Source of the DNA: an uncultured Draconibacterium sp.
GTDB taxonomy: Bacteria; Bacteroidota; Bacteroidia; Bacteroidales; Prolixibacteraceae
Direction of reading: 5' to 3'
DNA: 64,000 nt
NCBI RefSeq assembly: GCF_963677565.1
Contig: NZ_OY781981.1
Coordinates: 1,984,001 to 2,048,000, forward strand
Of the stretch, positions 1-9,318 are shown piece after piece (the first letter of the stretch is position 1; every line of letters starts with the position of its first letter). The notes under the pieces are model-generated. The model was not told the origin of the DNA and did no database searches. It was given only the letters and a program-made list of their open reading frames with translations. The position numbers and the translations under genes are program-made.

Positions 1-65
1 GATTTTGATGTTCTCTATTTCCCAAATCATTTTTACTACTTTTAACACCAATCAATACAGTAGCA

Positions 66-1247
66 ATGGCTGAAAAATCCGTTTTTCAAAATAAAAACCT
101 CTATTTCATTTTTGGGGTGACGCTTATTGCCATGATGGGAGTGGCAAGCATTACACCAGCTTTCCCCGATATTATCCATTATTTTAATATCAGTCCGCAA
201 CAGGTGGGCTATCTCATTGTTGCCTTTACCCTGCCCGGTATTTTTCTTACGCCTTTTACCGGAATTCTGGCCGACCGTTATGGCCGGAAAGTGGTGTTGG
301 TACCCTCCCTGTTTATTTTCGGACTGGCAGGTTTTGCCTGTATGTTCGCACCCGGATTCTACTGGCTGCTGGTGCTCCGGTTTTTGCAGGGAGTTGGTGC
401 CAGTTCCTTATCAAGTATGAATATTACGCTGGTTGGCGATCTTTTCGAAGGCAAGAAACGTACCGCCGTAATGGGCTACAATGCCAGTGTGCTGAGTATT
501 GCCACAGCATCGTACCCTGCCCTTGGCGGTGTGATCGCCATTTTTGGCTGGCAGTATATTTTTGCTTTGCCTATCCTGGCAATTCCGCTGGGTATTTGGG
601 TAATGAGGGGACTGAACAATCCCGAGCCAAAGAACAAGGCGCACCTGCGATCGTATTTTAGCCGCGTGTGGAAGACGATAAATCAACGCACCGTTTGGGG
701 ACTTTTCGCCGTTAACTTTATTCTTTTCCTACTGCTTTACGGTTCGTACCTTACCTATTTCCCGCTGATGATGGAAAACCGCCTCGGCGCCGATTCGTCG
801 CGTATCGGGCTAATGATGTCGCTTATGTCGGTAACCACAGCAATTATGAGTTCGCAGCTCGCAAGGTTTAACCGCTTGTTGGGGCAAAAACGACAGCTTA
901 TAATTGGCAGCGTGTTTTATATGCTGGCGTCGCTGCTTATGCTTGGTGCCAACAGCTATTTAATGTTGGGCGTGGCTGTAATTGTGTTTGGTTTTGGCCA
1001 CGGAATCACCATTCCGTCCATTCAAAATATGCTGGTGGGTTATGCGGCCATCAACGAGCGGGCAGCCTTTATGTCGCTAAATTCTATGGTGCTGCGTGGC
1101 GGACAAACCTTTGGCCCCCTGCTGGTGGGTGTGTTTTATGCATTGGGCGGACTCAAGGCCAGCTTCCTGTCGGGGGCAGTTATGGCCCTGCTCATGATGA
1201 TCATTATTTTCGCCACCGTGCATATTCATAAAAAACCAGGCGAATAA
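66..1247 (+). CDS. MFS transporter (drug/H+ antiporter type)
   Basis: A 393-residue inner-membrane protein with about 12 hydrophobic segments, the usual length for 12-TM major facilitator exporters. Residues 66-75 (GILADRYGRK) are the MFS motif A in the loop between TM2 and TM3, and RFLQGVGASS near residue 110 resembles the motif B region of DHA1 exporters. It probably exports a small hydrophobic compound by proton antiport; the substrate cannot be read from sequence. It stands alone: no regulator lies beside it, and downstream is repeat-rich non-coding DNA. The ATG at 66 precedes the first hydrophobic segment by a short basic stretch and fits the family. The family call is firm; drug efflux is only inference. 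Confidence 0.88.
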   Translation: MAEKSVFQNKNLYFIFGVTLIAMMGVASITPAFPDIIHYFNISPQQVGYLIVAFTLPGIFLTPFTGILADRYGRKVVLVPSLFIFGLAGFACMFAPGFYWLLVLRFLQGVGASSLSSMNITLVGDLFEGKKRTAVMGYNASVLSIATASYPALGGVIAIFGWQYIFALPILAIPLGIWVMRGLNNPEPKNKAHLRSYFSRVWKTINQRTVWGLFAVNFILFLLLYGSYLTYFPLMMENRLGADSSRIGLMMSLMSVTTAIMSSQLARFNRLLGQKRQLIIGSVFYMLASLLMLGANSYLMLGVAVIVFGFGHGITIPSIQNMLVGYAAINERAAFMSLNSMVLRGGQTFGPLLVGVFYALGGLKASFLSGAVMALLMMIIIFATVHIHKKPGE

Positions 1248-1970
1248 TAACCCGGATTCTGTTTTTATTTTGCCGGCAGCCGGGCTTTCCGCTAAAGTTG
1301 CCACAGCTTTTGCCTGTTCCACCAAAGGCATTTGGGTAGCTCCCTGTAGTCGCTCCCAACTGCCGGGTGTCACAAGCAAACGCTGCGGCAAGCTGCCGCT
1401 GCAATCCCTGCCGGAGGGCCGGTGGCGCTGATTGGCAAAGCTTGCTTAGCGCCGGGCTACTCCTTGTTTGTAGCCAGAAGCAGGAAAGGAAGCATAATAT
1501 TGCCACGAAGTGGTAAAAATTGAATAACCACGGGGAAACCCCGTGGATAAATACGCGCAGTAGCAACAGCCACGAAGTGGTTGAATGTAACACTATTATT
1601 CACCCCCTTCAGGGATGTATAGTACTGGTGATTCCGTACCCCGCGCTGCGGACTACCGTCCTTTCACGAGGTTATTAATAGTAAATCCCTTCAGGATATG
1701 CCCAGGTTATATTATAATACACTTTCAGTGCTTTTTATTAAAAGCCCAAAAGGGGCGCCGGGCTAGTGAATAGAGCCAATCTCGTCCGGCGAAGAATGTT
1801 CTTCAAGGCGAATAAGTTGCTCCGGACGAAAGTTAGCTGGTAATGTCAAGCATCAAGTATCCAGCATCCAGTATGAATAGCCAAATATTTAATTGAAGAT
1901 ACGCTTTCCGCAAAAAAGCACCCAACCCAACGGGAGGATGCTTTCTGATACACATACACGGTTTTTGTTT
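1248..1970. repeat. Non-coding stretch with degenerate palindromic repeats
   Basis: I see no credible gene here. It holds several short perfect or near-perfect palindromes: CCACGAAGTGG at 1503-1513 and again at 1570-1580, CCACGGGGAAACCCCGTGG at 1528-1546, and CGTCCGG/CCGGACG arms around 1780-1835. The segment 1847-1874 is a run of ATCAAG/ATCCAG words that recurs near 20150 and 46200. These look like decayed copies of short interspersed palindromic repeats typical of this phylum. The open frames on both strands are composition artefacts. Confidence 0.6.
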
Positions 1971-2723
1971 TTATTCTTCTACGGTAGCTTCAGTCGATTC
2001 TTCTTCTTCGCTGGCAGATTGCCCCTGACGGGCGGCAAGCTGAATCTCAAGATTTGTAATCTTCTGATTTACCTCTAATATAAAATTTTCGATTTCGGGA
2101 GTTGCCATACGCAAAGTAACCAGGGCATTAATACGGTTTACCAATGCCTTGTATACCCCTTCGAAAGCCAAACGCACCTCTTTAACTTTTGCGGCGTTGT
2201 TGTTTGCTTTTTCGCTGTCGCGTTGGTTTTGCAGATCATTAACGGTATTGTTTTCGGTTTCGTGCGCCAAAACCCACGGCATAATACCAATGGTTTGGCA
2301 ATGCACTGCCATATCCCGGTCTTTCAGGTCGTTATTCAAGTTGGTTGCTGCTGCAGTTTGTTCCTTCAACGACAGGTATCTGATGTTTCCATACAGATTA
2401 AAAACCCGTTCGAGGTGTTTGGCAGCCTCAACTTCTTCTGGTATTGGGCTAAAAAGCGTTGCTTTTACCCGCTCGTTTAGTGCAGTCCAGGTAGTATCGC
2501 GCCTGTGGTCGGCATCCTGAACTTTTTCGGTCAGTACACTTCCCCGGTCAACATTTATTGCTTCGTCCAGTTCGGTAAAACTATTGTCGAAGTCTACCGA
2601 TTCTTCCTCTACATTAAGTGCTGCAGGGGTGGCCTGCGCAATCAAACTTTTTACATCAGCCATAAACTGAAAGTAATCGTTGTTGCGCAAGCGCGTTAAA
2701 GGGATTGATTTTATAAAATTCAT
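1971..2723 (-). CDS. DUF6261-like protein
   Basis: A 250-residue, predominantly alpha-helical, charged protein without signal peptide or membrane segment, so probably cytoplasmic. The opening (MNFIKSIPLTRLRNNDYFQFM), the central Leu/Ala-rich helices and the acidic, Glu-rich tail (EEEESTEATVEE) agree with what I remember of the Bacteroidota-restricted family DUF6261; the family name is from memory, not a search. Function is unknown. It is monocistronic. Upstream on its own strand lie 130 bp and then a 42-bp-period tandem array, an unusual neighbour that may include its promoter region. A homologue search against DUF6261 would settle the name. Confidence 0.7.
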   Translation of the reverse strand: MNFIKSIPLTRLRNNDYFQFMADVKSLIAQATPAALNVEEESVDFDNSFTELDEAINVDRGSVLTEKVQDADHRRDTTWTALNERVKATLFSPIPEEVEAAKHLERVFNLYGNIRYLSLKEQTAAATNLNNDLKDRDMAVHCQTIGIMPWVLAHETENNTVNDLQNQRDSEKANNNAAKVKEVRLAFEGVYKALVNRINALVTLRMATPEIENFILEVNQKITNLEIQLAARQGQSASEEEESTEATVEE

Positions 2724-2854
2724 AATAGTTAAAATTTAAGAAAGTATGGGTGTATGTGTATTTTGTTGATTATTTGGTGAGTGCATGGTGCTTATTAAAG
2801 TGTAAAGTTCTTGCAAATTAGAACATAAGCTTACCAAAGTCAACAGTAGAGCTT

Positions 2855-3274
2855 GTGTTATTTAGCATAAGCAGTAAATTGACAACTAAACAATTAGCGT
2901 TGAAGAACGATGGCTTGCCGTTAAGGTTTTTAGTCCTGTTGTACGATTTTGACAGGCCCGGAGTGATGGCTAAAGTCCCATTGCAAGGCAACGACAGCAG
3001 TAAATTGGTGACTAAACCCCCTTTGTATAGCTACGAAAGTAGTTTTGTGGTGACAAAAACGCTGTTGTAGCACTACGAAAGTAGTTTTGTGATGACAAAA
3101 GTGCCGTTGTAGCACTACGAAAGGACTTTTGTGAAGACGGAGAAGCTTTCAAACACCTACGAAATCACTAAATTGAATAATTTGATGGTAGCAAAGCGCT
3201 ACGAAACGACCAAATTGGTGACTTTGAAGCTTTCGCAGGGCTGCGAAAACACCAAATTGGTGGTGGGGGAGGTC
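2855..3274. repeat. Degenerate 42-bp tandem array, ten units
   Basis: Ten consecutive 42-bp units run from 2855 to 3274 without an indel (unit starts 2855, 2897, 2939, 2981, 3023, 3065, 3107, 3149, 3191, 3233). Units 5 and 6 are most alike, with the core CTACGAAAGTAGTTTTGTG. Conserved register marks are ACGA at positions 10-16 and a (T)AAATTGGTGACTAAA-type second half. Because 42 is 14 codons, both strands read as 14-residue peptide repeats: the plus strand as variations on YESSKLVTKVPL until in-frame stops in units 6 and 7, the minus strand as FCHHKTTFVVLQQR. Some units contain a CTAC-GAAA-GTAG hairpin. It is either a decayed repeat protein or a non-coding minisatellite. Confidence 0.85.
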
Positions 3275-3530
3275 TTGTAGTCAGTCAGTTAGGTGTTTTT
3301 GTGTTATCGTAGTCTTTCGAAACCCCGCTTTTAGTAAGGCTTACGGGCTTAAGCCCTGTTCTGAGGGGCTTTGCTTAACCCTGGGCGTAACGAGGGGCAG
3401 AAGCGGTAGCGGAAACTTACTTGTTTTGTTTTATTTTTTATTATGCTAACTTTAAACCAGAATAAAAACATAACCATTGAATACATACCCTGAAATAACA
3501 GTAAAAGAATCAGTAATCATAATAAGTGTT
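3275..3530. other. Non-coding DNA before the accessory block
   Basis: No gene is supported. There is a GC-richer patch at 3320-3410 containing the palindrome CGGGCTTAAGCCC and then AT-rich sequence. It marks the change from the repeat array to the AT-rich cassette-like block. Confidence 0.5.
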
Positions 3531-3619
3531 GTTATACCTCCATATTGGGCGTATAACATTACTTTAAAAAACGATATAATGAAAATAACATTACCTGGTG
3601 ATGTTATATACTAGTTAGC
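3531..3619. repeat. Cassette-like spacer 1
   Basis: Foldable spacer just before the first accessory gene. It contains a hairpin at 3531-3557 (GTTATAC...GTATAAC), a second one at 3581-3607 (ATAACAT...ATGTTAT), and ends with the 20-bp segment 3600-3619 (ending ATACTAGTTAGC), which recurs exactly at 10115-10134. The left-end word TTATACCTCC (3532) also recurs at 9934. The next start codon is 17 bp downstream. Confidence 0.6.
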
Positions 3620-3636
3620 GTTCAGTTTAAAGAAAA

Positions 3637-4182
3637 ATGAGAAGTAGTATTAAATCAAATAGACTTAGTTTCAAAATTGGTTCTTTAGAATGGTCAAATT
3701 TCTATGGATTGCCTATCTTTTTATTAATCCTCGGTTTTATTGGACTATTCTTCATTATTAAGGATTTTAATCAAATTGACAAAATAACTGACTTCGTTCT
3801 ATTTTCAACATTCTGTTTACTAAGTGGATTGTTATTAATTCTTCGACAGAAAAAGCGATTAAAATTTAAGAGTTTCGCATTTAACGGAGAACTCGAAGAG
3901 TTTAAAATTAAAATCAGAGAATTACTGAACGACAATAAATGGGAAATTAACTACGACAACAAAACATTTTTACAAGCAACTTTTTGGGAAAGTCTTTTTA
4001 GTTTGGATATGCTGACTTTAAAATTTAAGGACAAAGAAATACTATGGAATATTATTCATCATCCAGGCAGCCACAATTCAATTGCAGCTTCATTTTCATT
4101 CAATAAACAAGGAAAAAAAATAATAAAAAGGATAATAACCGATGCTAAAAAAGAAGATATTGCGAGTCGGGAGTCAGTTTGA
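3637..4182 (+). CDS. Hypothetical membrane protein
   Basis: 181 residues. Two hydrophobic segments (about residues 25-45, GLPIFLLILGFIGLFFII, and 50-70) sit close together near the N-terminus, followed by a charged soluble domain of about 100 residues. The layout suggests a two-TM anchor with a cytoplasmic domain. I recognise no family. The last codons (4180-4182) lie 3 bp before the next ATG, so the two genes are probably co-translated and form one two-gene module between spacers. AT content is clearly higher than in the housekeeping genes further along, consistent with acquired DNA. Confidence 0.65.
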   Translation: MRSSIKSNRLSFKIGSLEWSNFYGLPIFLLILGFIGLFFIIKDFNQIDKITDFVLFSTFCLLSGLLLILRQKKRLKFKSFAFNGELEEFKIKIRELLNDNKWEINYDNKTFLQATFWESLFSLDMLTLKFKDKEILWNIIHHPGSHNSIAASFSFNKQGKKIIKRIITDAKKEDIASRESV

Positions 4183-4185
4183 GAA

Positions 4186-4548
4186 ATGAAGAAATCGAGA
4201 AAAATACAGATTTGGATGTATTCAGTTTTAGGACTGGTAGCAATAGTTGTGTCATTATGGAGTATGAAACAATATCCACATAAACTGGAGAGATTTAACA
4301 ATCAAGAATTAAATGGTATTGTAACTTACATTTATAGTAGTTCTGGAGGTACCAAGATTAAACTAAATAATGAACAAAAAAAACATTTGATTTTCACTGA
4401 ATACAATGAAAACGTTAAAAGCTTCTTTTACAGGTATGTGTCAATTGGAGATTCAATCTATAAATCGCCAAATGACAATTTCGTGCATGTATTTAAGGGA
4501 AAAAAAGAAATATTATTTGAAATAACAAAACAAAAACCGAAACGCTAA
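4186..4548 (+). CDS. Hypothetical single-TM protein
   Basis: 120 residues: a basic N-terminus, one hydrophobic helix at about residues 8-25 (IWMYSVLGLVAIVVSLWSM) and then a small, probably extracytoplasmic beta-rich domain with a basic tail (KQKPKR). No family recognised. It follows the previous gene by 3 bp, so a shared function is likely. Its stop codon TAA (4546-4548) lies inside the left end of the downstream foldable spacer, as happens when a gene fills its cassette completely. Confidence 0.65.
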   Translation: MKKSRKIQIWMYSVLGLVAIVVSLWSMKQYPHKLERFNNQELNGIVTYIYSSSGGTKIKLNNEQKKHLIFTEYNENVKSFFYRYVSIGDSIYKSPNDNFVHVFKGKKEILFEITKQKPKR

Positions 4549-4733
4549 CAAAAGCTATATGTAATGCGGGGTACAGCGGGTATTTCAACCGCAGTTCTTC
4601 GCATCAACAACGCCAATTCGTCTTTGACGATTTGGCTATAAAAACTAAAATATGAATAAACGAATTGGCTCAGTGGCAACCTGACGGTGAAGCATTTCAA
4701 AGTCCCGCACTCCACATAGCCAAACCGTTAGCG
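4543..4733. repeat. Cassette-like spacer 2, long imperfect hairpin
   Basis: 191 bp whose ends pair: CGCTAAC (4543-4549) with GTTAGCG (4727-4733), then GCTATATGTAATGCGGG with CCCGCACTCCACATAGC (13 of 17 paired). An inner stem pairs GCCAATTCG (about 4611) with CGAATTGGC (about 4657). The left end overlaps the stop codon of the upstream gene; the next ATG is 38 bp after the right end. Architecture resembles an integron attC site, but the canonical GTTRRRY core is not met (GTTAGCG). Confidence 0.7.
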
Positions 4734-4771
4734 GTCATTGTATAAAAAATTAACCTACAAAACCTTATATT

Positions 4772-7700
4772 ATGAAAAAGACAATTGTCACACTAAGCTT
4801 ACTTTTTCTTTGCGTGTTTTCTGTTTACTCAACATCATTTTCATTTTCCAATTTACTTTGGAAGGATAATTTAGATTGTGACAATGATGGTTATTCTAGA
4901 ATTAGAACTCTTCAAGTAACAATCTCTATGAATAATTATACTCCATTTGATGATGAGGTTTACAAAGTAACGTTAGATAAAAGGGAAAAAGGCTTTTTAA
5001 CTTCTTGGGTCAATGAATATAGTTATGAATGGCATCGATTCATTTCAAGTGATTGGCTCACTAATATAGAATACATACCACTAACCTATGAGGTTACTGT
5101 TTTAACACAAGAACATGATGAGTATGATTTTAGAATTCGCATTTTTGATCAAGATGATAACTTAGTAAGTACGTATGATCAAGATAATAACACTCTTTTA
5201 AATGACCAAAAATTTGAATATGCCACTGAAGATGGAGACTGTTGTAGTCCACCTAACAGTTTAACTGTGGTGGATCTTGGAAAAAACAGTGCTACTTTAG
5301 ATTGGGATGATGTTTCCGGTGCTAATAATTATGAGATCGCCATTCGCGAAGTTGGTGGCGATTGGATGACCTATACGTCTAATATTAGTTCATTGTATCT
5401 AGATAATCTGGATTGTGAAACGACCTATGAATATACAGTTGCAACAGCTTGCAGTAGTGTCTCAAGCCGGTATTCAGAAGAATATGTATTTACAACAAAA
5501 GATTGCCCTGTTTTAACTTCAATCACTATTAGTGGTCCAACCTCTGTTAATGAAAATAGTACTGCAAACTATATTTGTACTGCAAATTATTCTGACGGTT
5601 CATCGCAAGATGTGACAAGCGATGCAACGTGGGGAAATACTTCATATTATGCCACAATACATGCTGGTGTTCTTACTACCAAACCAGTTGATTCCAATGA
5701 AAACTCTACAATTACGGTTTATTATGGAGGAGAATTTAACTCCTACGACATAACTATAAAAAAAGTTGCACCAACTCTAAGTTCAATTTCAATTAGCGAT
5801 ATATCGTCGGTAAATGAAAATAGCAGTGTAAGTTTTTTTTGTATTGCAAAATATTCGGACAATTCAACTGAAGATGTGACTAATTTAACAACTTGGGAGT
5901 TAAACAGTACAACCTATGCATCTATAACAAACGGTGTTTTAACAACTAAATCAGTTAACTCTGATACGAACTGTATAATTACTGCTAGTTATGAGAATGA
6001 ATCAGTATCTAAAAATATTGTTATTAAAAATACTGAAGATATTGAAACGTGTTCAAGTCCGGTATTTGTTGGAAGAAATACAAAGGACATTACGACTTCT
6101 TCGGCCACTATTGTATGTTATTCCACAACTGGTTCAGGTGGAAATTTAAAATACAACTGGTATTTAAGCCCTACATGTTCAGGAACTTTAATTGCTACAA
6201 CTTCAGAGTCAGAATTAACAGTTTATGAGGAAGGGACTTATTCGTGCAAAGTATATGTCGAAGATTTTGAAAATAGTTGTTTTGATTGTTATTCTGATAT
6301 AAATGTAGATTTCCCTGATTGTGATGCTCCGATTGGATTAAATGCACAGATAATTTCTTGTGAGTCAGCGAAACTGACCTGGGATGAAATTCAGAATTCA
6401 GCAGGGTATATAGTTTTATGGGGGAAATCGGATGGTAGCCTCCCTGAAAATCGGATTAATACAAGTACTAATTATTGTCATATTAATAATTTAGAAGCAG
6501 AAACTGAATACTATTTTACGGTCTATAATGAATGTTTAAATGGAACTGAAAATCCATATGCCGATATTTATTATTTTACTACACCTAAATGTGAGGACAT
6601 AGGTTCGCTAAAAGTAACTATTTCTCCTACTGAAGCTGTTAACGCAGGTGCACAATGGAAAGTCGACGATAGAGATTGGAAAAATAGTGGTGATACAGAA
6701 AGTGTATTAAGTGTTGGGAACCACACCGTTTCATTCAAAACTATTTCTGGCTGGTCTACTCCTTCCAACAAAACTGTTTCAATTAGTGCCAATCAGACCA
6801 TATCTGCAACAGGAGCCTATACGGTTGTTTCGGGCAGCGATAATACTAAACCAAACAAGCCAGTTATAGTGGCTCCTGAATATAACGAATCAATTTCATT
6901 ACCGTTTGATTTGACTTGGATCTGCACAGATATTGATGGAGATGAGCTTAGGTATATTGTGTATGGAAGAAGCGTGGATTCTGTCGATTGGGAGTATTGG
7001 GGGAATGCAGCATTTAACACGCTTTACTTGAATTTTTTAGAGGTTGGAGATTATTATTGTACAGTTGCAGCTAGAGATAATGAAGAGTGGGGACCTTATT
7101 CTGATGTTCATAGATTCACAGTTGCTTCAGTCCCTTCTGATTCAACTAATACTAAACCGAATAAGCCCGTTTTAGTCTCTCCATCTAATGGAGAAAGTGT
7201 CTCGTTGCCAATCTCTTTTTCTTGGGTTTGTAACGATAGGGAGAATGATGATTTAACCTACACAATGTATAAAGGGGCATCACCAGAAAATATGGTTGAA
7301 TGGACGCATGGAATTGATCGAAGTAATTTTACAGTGAGCGGAAAAGATCTTATTGGATCTTGGTATTGGAGAATTCGCGCTTATGATGGTGAATTGTGGA
7401 GTGATTATTCTGATACTTATCAATTCACAGGCCTTTCCGATAATAATCCTCCTAATGTGCCCAACCTTATTGCTCCAAGTAATGAATCTACTGTTTCTCC
7501 ACCTTTTGAATTAAAATGGGATGCCACGGATGATGATAATGATAATTTGAGTTACAAAATTTATCTTGGGATAAACTCTAGCAATGTTTCTGAATGGAAA
7601 ACATCAGATAGTGATTCATATACTGTTTCCAACTTATCTCCTGGCACTTATTATTGGGGTGTTCAGTCATACGATGGTACTTGGTGGAGTGGTTATTCTG

Positions 7701-8560
7701 GTTCTTACAAATTTGTTGTTTCTGCTACTCTTGAATCAATTACAATCAGTGGTTCACCTAATGTCGATGAAAACAGCTCTGCAAATTATACGTGTACAGC
7801 AAACTATTCTGACGGTTCTTCGCAAAACGTAACAAACTCCACAACTTGGAGTGAAAACTCTGATTATGCATCCATAAATTCAAGCGGCGTTTTAACAGCA
7901 AATTCTGTTAATTCCGACCAATCTTGTACAATCACAGCAAACTATGGAGGTAAATCAGACATTCATAATATAACGATTAAAAATATTGTTAACACAAATC
8001 ATCCCCCAAACAAACCAGTGATAGTATCTCCTGAAAATGGAACTGTTTTTAAAGTTGGTGATGAGCATACTTATGAGGCATATGGTACAGATGATGACGG
8101 TGACAATTTGGATTTCTATTTTTATCTAACATATAATTCGGGTGACTGGAGTCTGTTTAATGGTAGTACCAGTTATATTACGCCTGTTACTACTTTTACT
8201 GCTGCAGGCACATTTCAAATTAAAGTTCAGACTGTCGATCCATTTGGAGCAAAAAGTGAGTTTAGCGAGGTTACGGAATTTTCTGTTGAATGGCCAACTT
8301 CAACAAATTACTTGAAATTTGGCAAAGACATCACTTTTTATCCTAATCCAGCAAATGAAAAAGTAATCGTAAATATGAAGCAATTAGATTATTCAAACTT
8401 TTGGATTAAAATTTATAGTATACAAGGGACATTATTACTTAAAAAGAAAGTTGAAGCAGGCATCACTGAGTTAAATGTTAAAAATTTCAAAACTGGTGTC
8501 TATTTATTGTCAGTTGAGAACAATAATAATATAGGAATTGAAAAATTAATAATAGAATAA
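4772..8560 (+). CDS. Large secreted multidomain adhesin-like protein with T9SS C-terminal domain
   Basis: 1262 residues, exported and then probably secreted by the type IX system. In order: signal peptide (about 1-20); unknown N-terminal domain; FN3 (157-245); two bacterial Ig-like repeats (246-332 and 333-420, SITISGP...YSDGSSQDVT); Ig-like (421-515); FN3 (516-608); a PEGA-like segment (609-687); three related FN3/Ig-type repeats each opening PNKPVIVAP or similar (690-985); a third copy of the Ig-like repeat (986-1070); a PKD-like domain (1072-1180); and a type A sorting domain from about 1185 (FYPNPANEKVIV ... GVYLLSVE). No enzymatic domain is visible, so surface adhesion or polymer binding is inferred. 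It is the only gene between two foldable spacers. Its repeats are similar in DNA, so expansion within the gene is likely. Confidence 0.85.
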   Translation: MKKTIVTLSLLFLCVFSVYSTSFSFSNLLWKDNLDCDNDGYSRIRTLQVTISMNNYTPFDDEVYKVTLDKREKGFLTSWVNEYSYEWHRFISSDWLTNIEYIPLTYEVTVLTQEHDEYDFRIRIFDQDDNLVSTYDQDNNTLLNDQKFEYATEDGDCCSPPNSLTVVDLGKNSATLDWDDVSGANNYEIAIREVGGDWMTYTSNISSLYLDNLDCETTYEYTVATACSSVSSRYSEEYVFTTKDCPVLTSITISGPTSVNENSTANYICTANYSDGSSQDVTSDATWGNTSYYATIHAGVLTTKPVDSNENSTITVYYGGEFNSYDITIKKVAPTLSSISISDISSVNENSSVSFFCIAKYSDNSTEDVTNLTTWELNSTTYASITNGVLTTKSVNSDTNCIITASYENESVSKNIVIKNTEDIETCSSPVFVGRNTKDITTSSATIVCYSTTGSGGNLKYNWYLSPTCSGTLIATTSESELTVYEEGTYSCKVYVEDFENSCFDCYSDINVDFPDCDAPIGLNAQIISCESAKLTWDEIQNSAGYIVLWGKSDGSLPENRINTSTNYCHINNLEAETEYYFTVYNECLNGTENPYADIYYFTTPKCEDIGSLKVTISPTEAVNAGAQWKVDDRDWKNSGDTESVLSVGNHTVSFKTISGWSTPSNKTVSISANQTISATGAYTVVSGSDNTKPNKPVIVAPEYNESISLPFDLTWICTDIDGDELRYIVYGRSVDSVDWEYWGNAAFNTLYLNFLEVGDYYCTVAARDNEEWGPYSDVHRFTVASVPSDSTNTKPNKPVLVSPSNGESVSLPISFSWVCNDRENDDLTYTMYKGASPENMVEWTHGIDRSNFTVSGKDLIGSWYWRIRAYDGELWSDYSDTYQFTGLSDNNPPNVPNLIAPSNESTVSPPFELKWDATDDDNDNLSYKIYLGINSSNVSEWKTSDSDSYTVSNLSPGTYYWGVQSYDGTWWSGYSGSYKFVVSATLESITISGSPNVDENSSANYTCTANYSDGSSQNVTNSTTWSENSDYASINSSGVLTANSVNSDQSCTITANYGGKSDIHNITIKNIVNTNHPPNKPVIVSPENGTVFKVGDEHTYEAYGTDDDGDNLDFYFYLTYNSGDWSLFNGSTSYITPVTTFTAAGTFQIKVQTVDPFGAKSEFSEVTEFSVEWPTSTNYLKFGKDITFYPNPANEKVIVNMKQLDYSNFWIKIYSIQGTLLLKKKVEAGITELNVKNFKTGVYLLSVENNNNIGIEKLIIE

Positions 8561-8567
8561 AGAAAAA

Positions 8568-8699
8568 CAACGAAACGCCATCTGTATATGTCATAGCCGG
8601 TTTTGTGGTTTATTGTGGGTTCTTCTCCCGCATTAACTTCATCATGGCTTGACAGGAAAGTAGCCCGCAATCGGCTACGCCACATACAGGTGACCGTTG
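8568..8699. repeat. Cassette-like spacer 3, imperfect hairpin
   Basis: 132 bp with pairing ends: CAACG (8568) with CGTTG (8695-8699), followed by CATCTGTATATGTCATAGCCG against CGGCTACGCCACATACAGGTG. A small inner stem GGG/CCC sits near 8617-8630. It starts 7 bp after the upstream stop codon and ends 57 bp before the next start. The right end carries the word ACCGTT, shared with spacers 2 and 6. Confidence 0.7.
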
Positions 8700-8756
8700 T
8701 GTGTAATTTAAAAACAATAAAGTAGCAATTGTTAAAACTCAAAAATCAGAGACCAA

Positions 8757-9179
8757 ATGTTTAAAGGCGAACCATCAAGCGGAGTAGATTTCTTTAACTT
8801 ATTAATGGAAAATGAGGAATTTAATAAGGAAATTGGAAAACTGACCTTGGCTGCAGGACGATTAGAAGCGGAATTAATACGCTACTATAAACGCAAGGAC
8901 ATAAATGAAAACCTATCTCGATTTACTTTAGGAAAATTAATTGAATTTGGGAAAAATAACGATTTGCTCGAACGCAATTTGGTATACGCTCTTGAAAACA
9001 CCTGTAAACAAAGAAATTATATAACACATAATATTTATGCACTCTTTACAGAATTAATCGATGAAACGGTATTGCCCAAAAATGATTTGATTGATACAGA
9101 TGTATTAACATATACTGATAAAGCATGGGAAACTAGGAACAACCTGATTAATTTGGCCGATTTAATTAGTAAGTATTAA
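8757..9179 (+). CDS. HEPN-like alpha-helical protein, possible RNase
   Basis: 140 residues, all-helical by composition, no signal peptide. The segment CKQRNYITHNIY (residues 83-94) contains R86-N-Y-I-T-H91, the R-x4-H signature of HEPN domains, preceded by a polar residue as usual. HEPN proteins of this size act as metal-independent RNases in toxin-antitoxin, abortive-infection and CRISPR-type systems, or as catalytically dead adaptors. No nucleotidyltransferase (MNT) antitoxin partner is adjacent; it is the only gene in its spacer-bounded module. The family call rests on one motif and helical character, so it is tentative. AT-rich like the neighbouring modules. Confidence 0.5.
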   Translation: MFKGEPSSGVDFFNLLMENEEFNKEIGKLTLAAGRLEAELIRYYKRKDINENLSRFTLGKLIEFGKNNDLLERNLVYALENTCKQRNYITHNIYALFTELIDETVLPKNDLIDTDVLTYTDKAWETRNNLINLADLISKY

Positions 9180-9318
9180 TAATCAAATATTTAAATTCCC
9201 TGCTGCAGCGCGAATCCTTTCGCGTGGTTTAAGCGGCAAGCTCGCTGCACCCCTAAACTTATCATAATGGCACAATAGTTGCAAAACCCTAAGCCAAACT
9301 CAATAAAACCCAATTATC
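9180..9318. repeat. Intergenic palindromic repeat
   Basis: The stretch at about 9203-9260 contains GCGCGAATCCTTTCGCG and outer GCAGCG/CGCTGC arms. A related core (GCGCGAATTTTTTCGCG) recurs at 14474-14490. It looks like a short palindromic interspersed repeat, different in sequence from the other spacers of this block. Confidence 0.5.

Noticed and set aside
2930..3115. 61-codon minus-strand frame with FCHHKTTFVV repeats
   Set aside because: A by-product of the 42-bp array; does not extend beyond it and lacks a plausible start context.
2855..3274. CRISPR array
   Set aside because: Units are contiguous and degenerate with no repeat-spacer alternation, and no cas gene is nearby.
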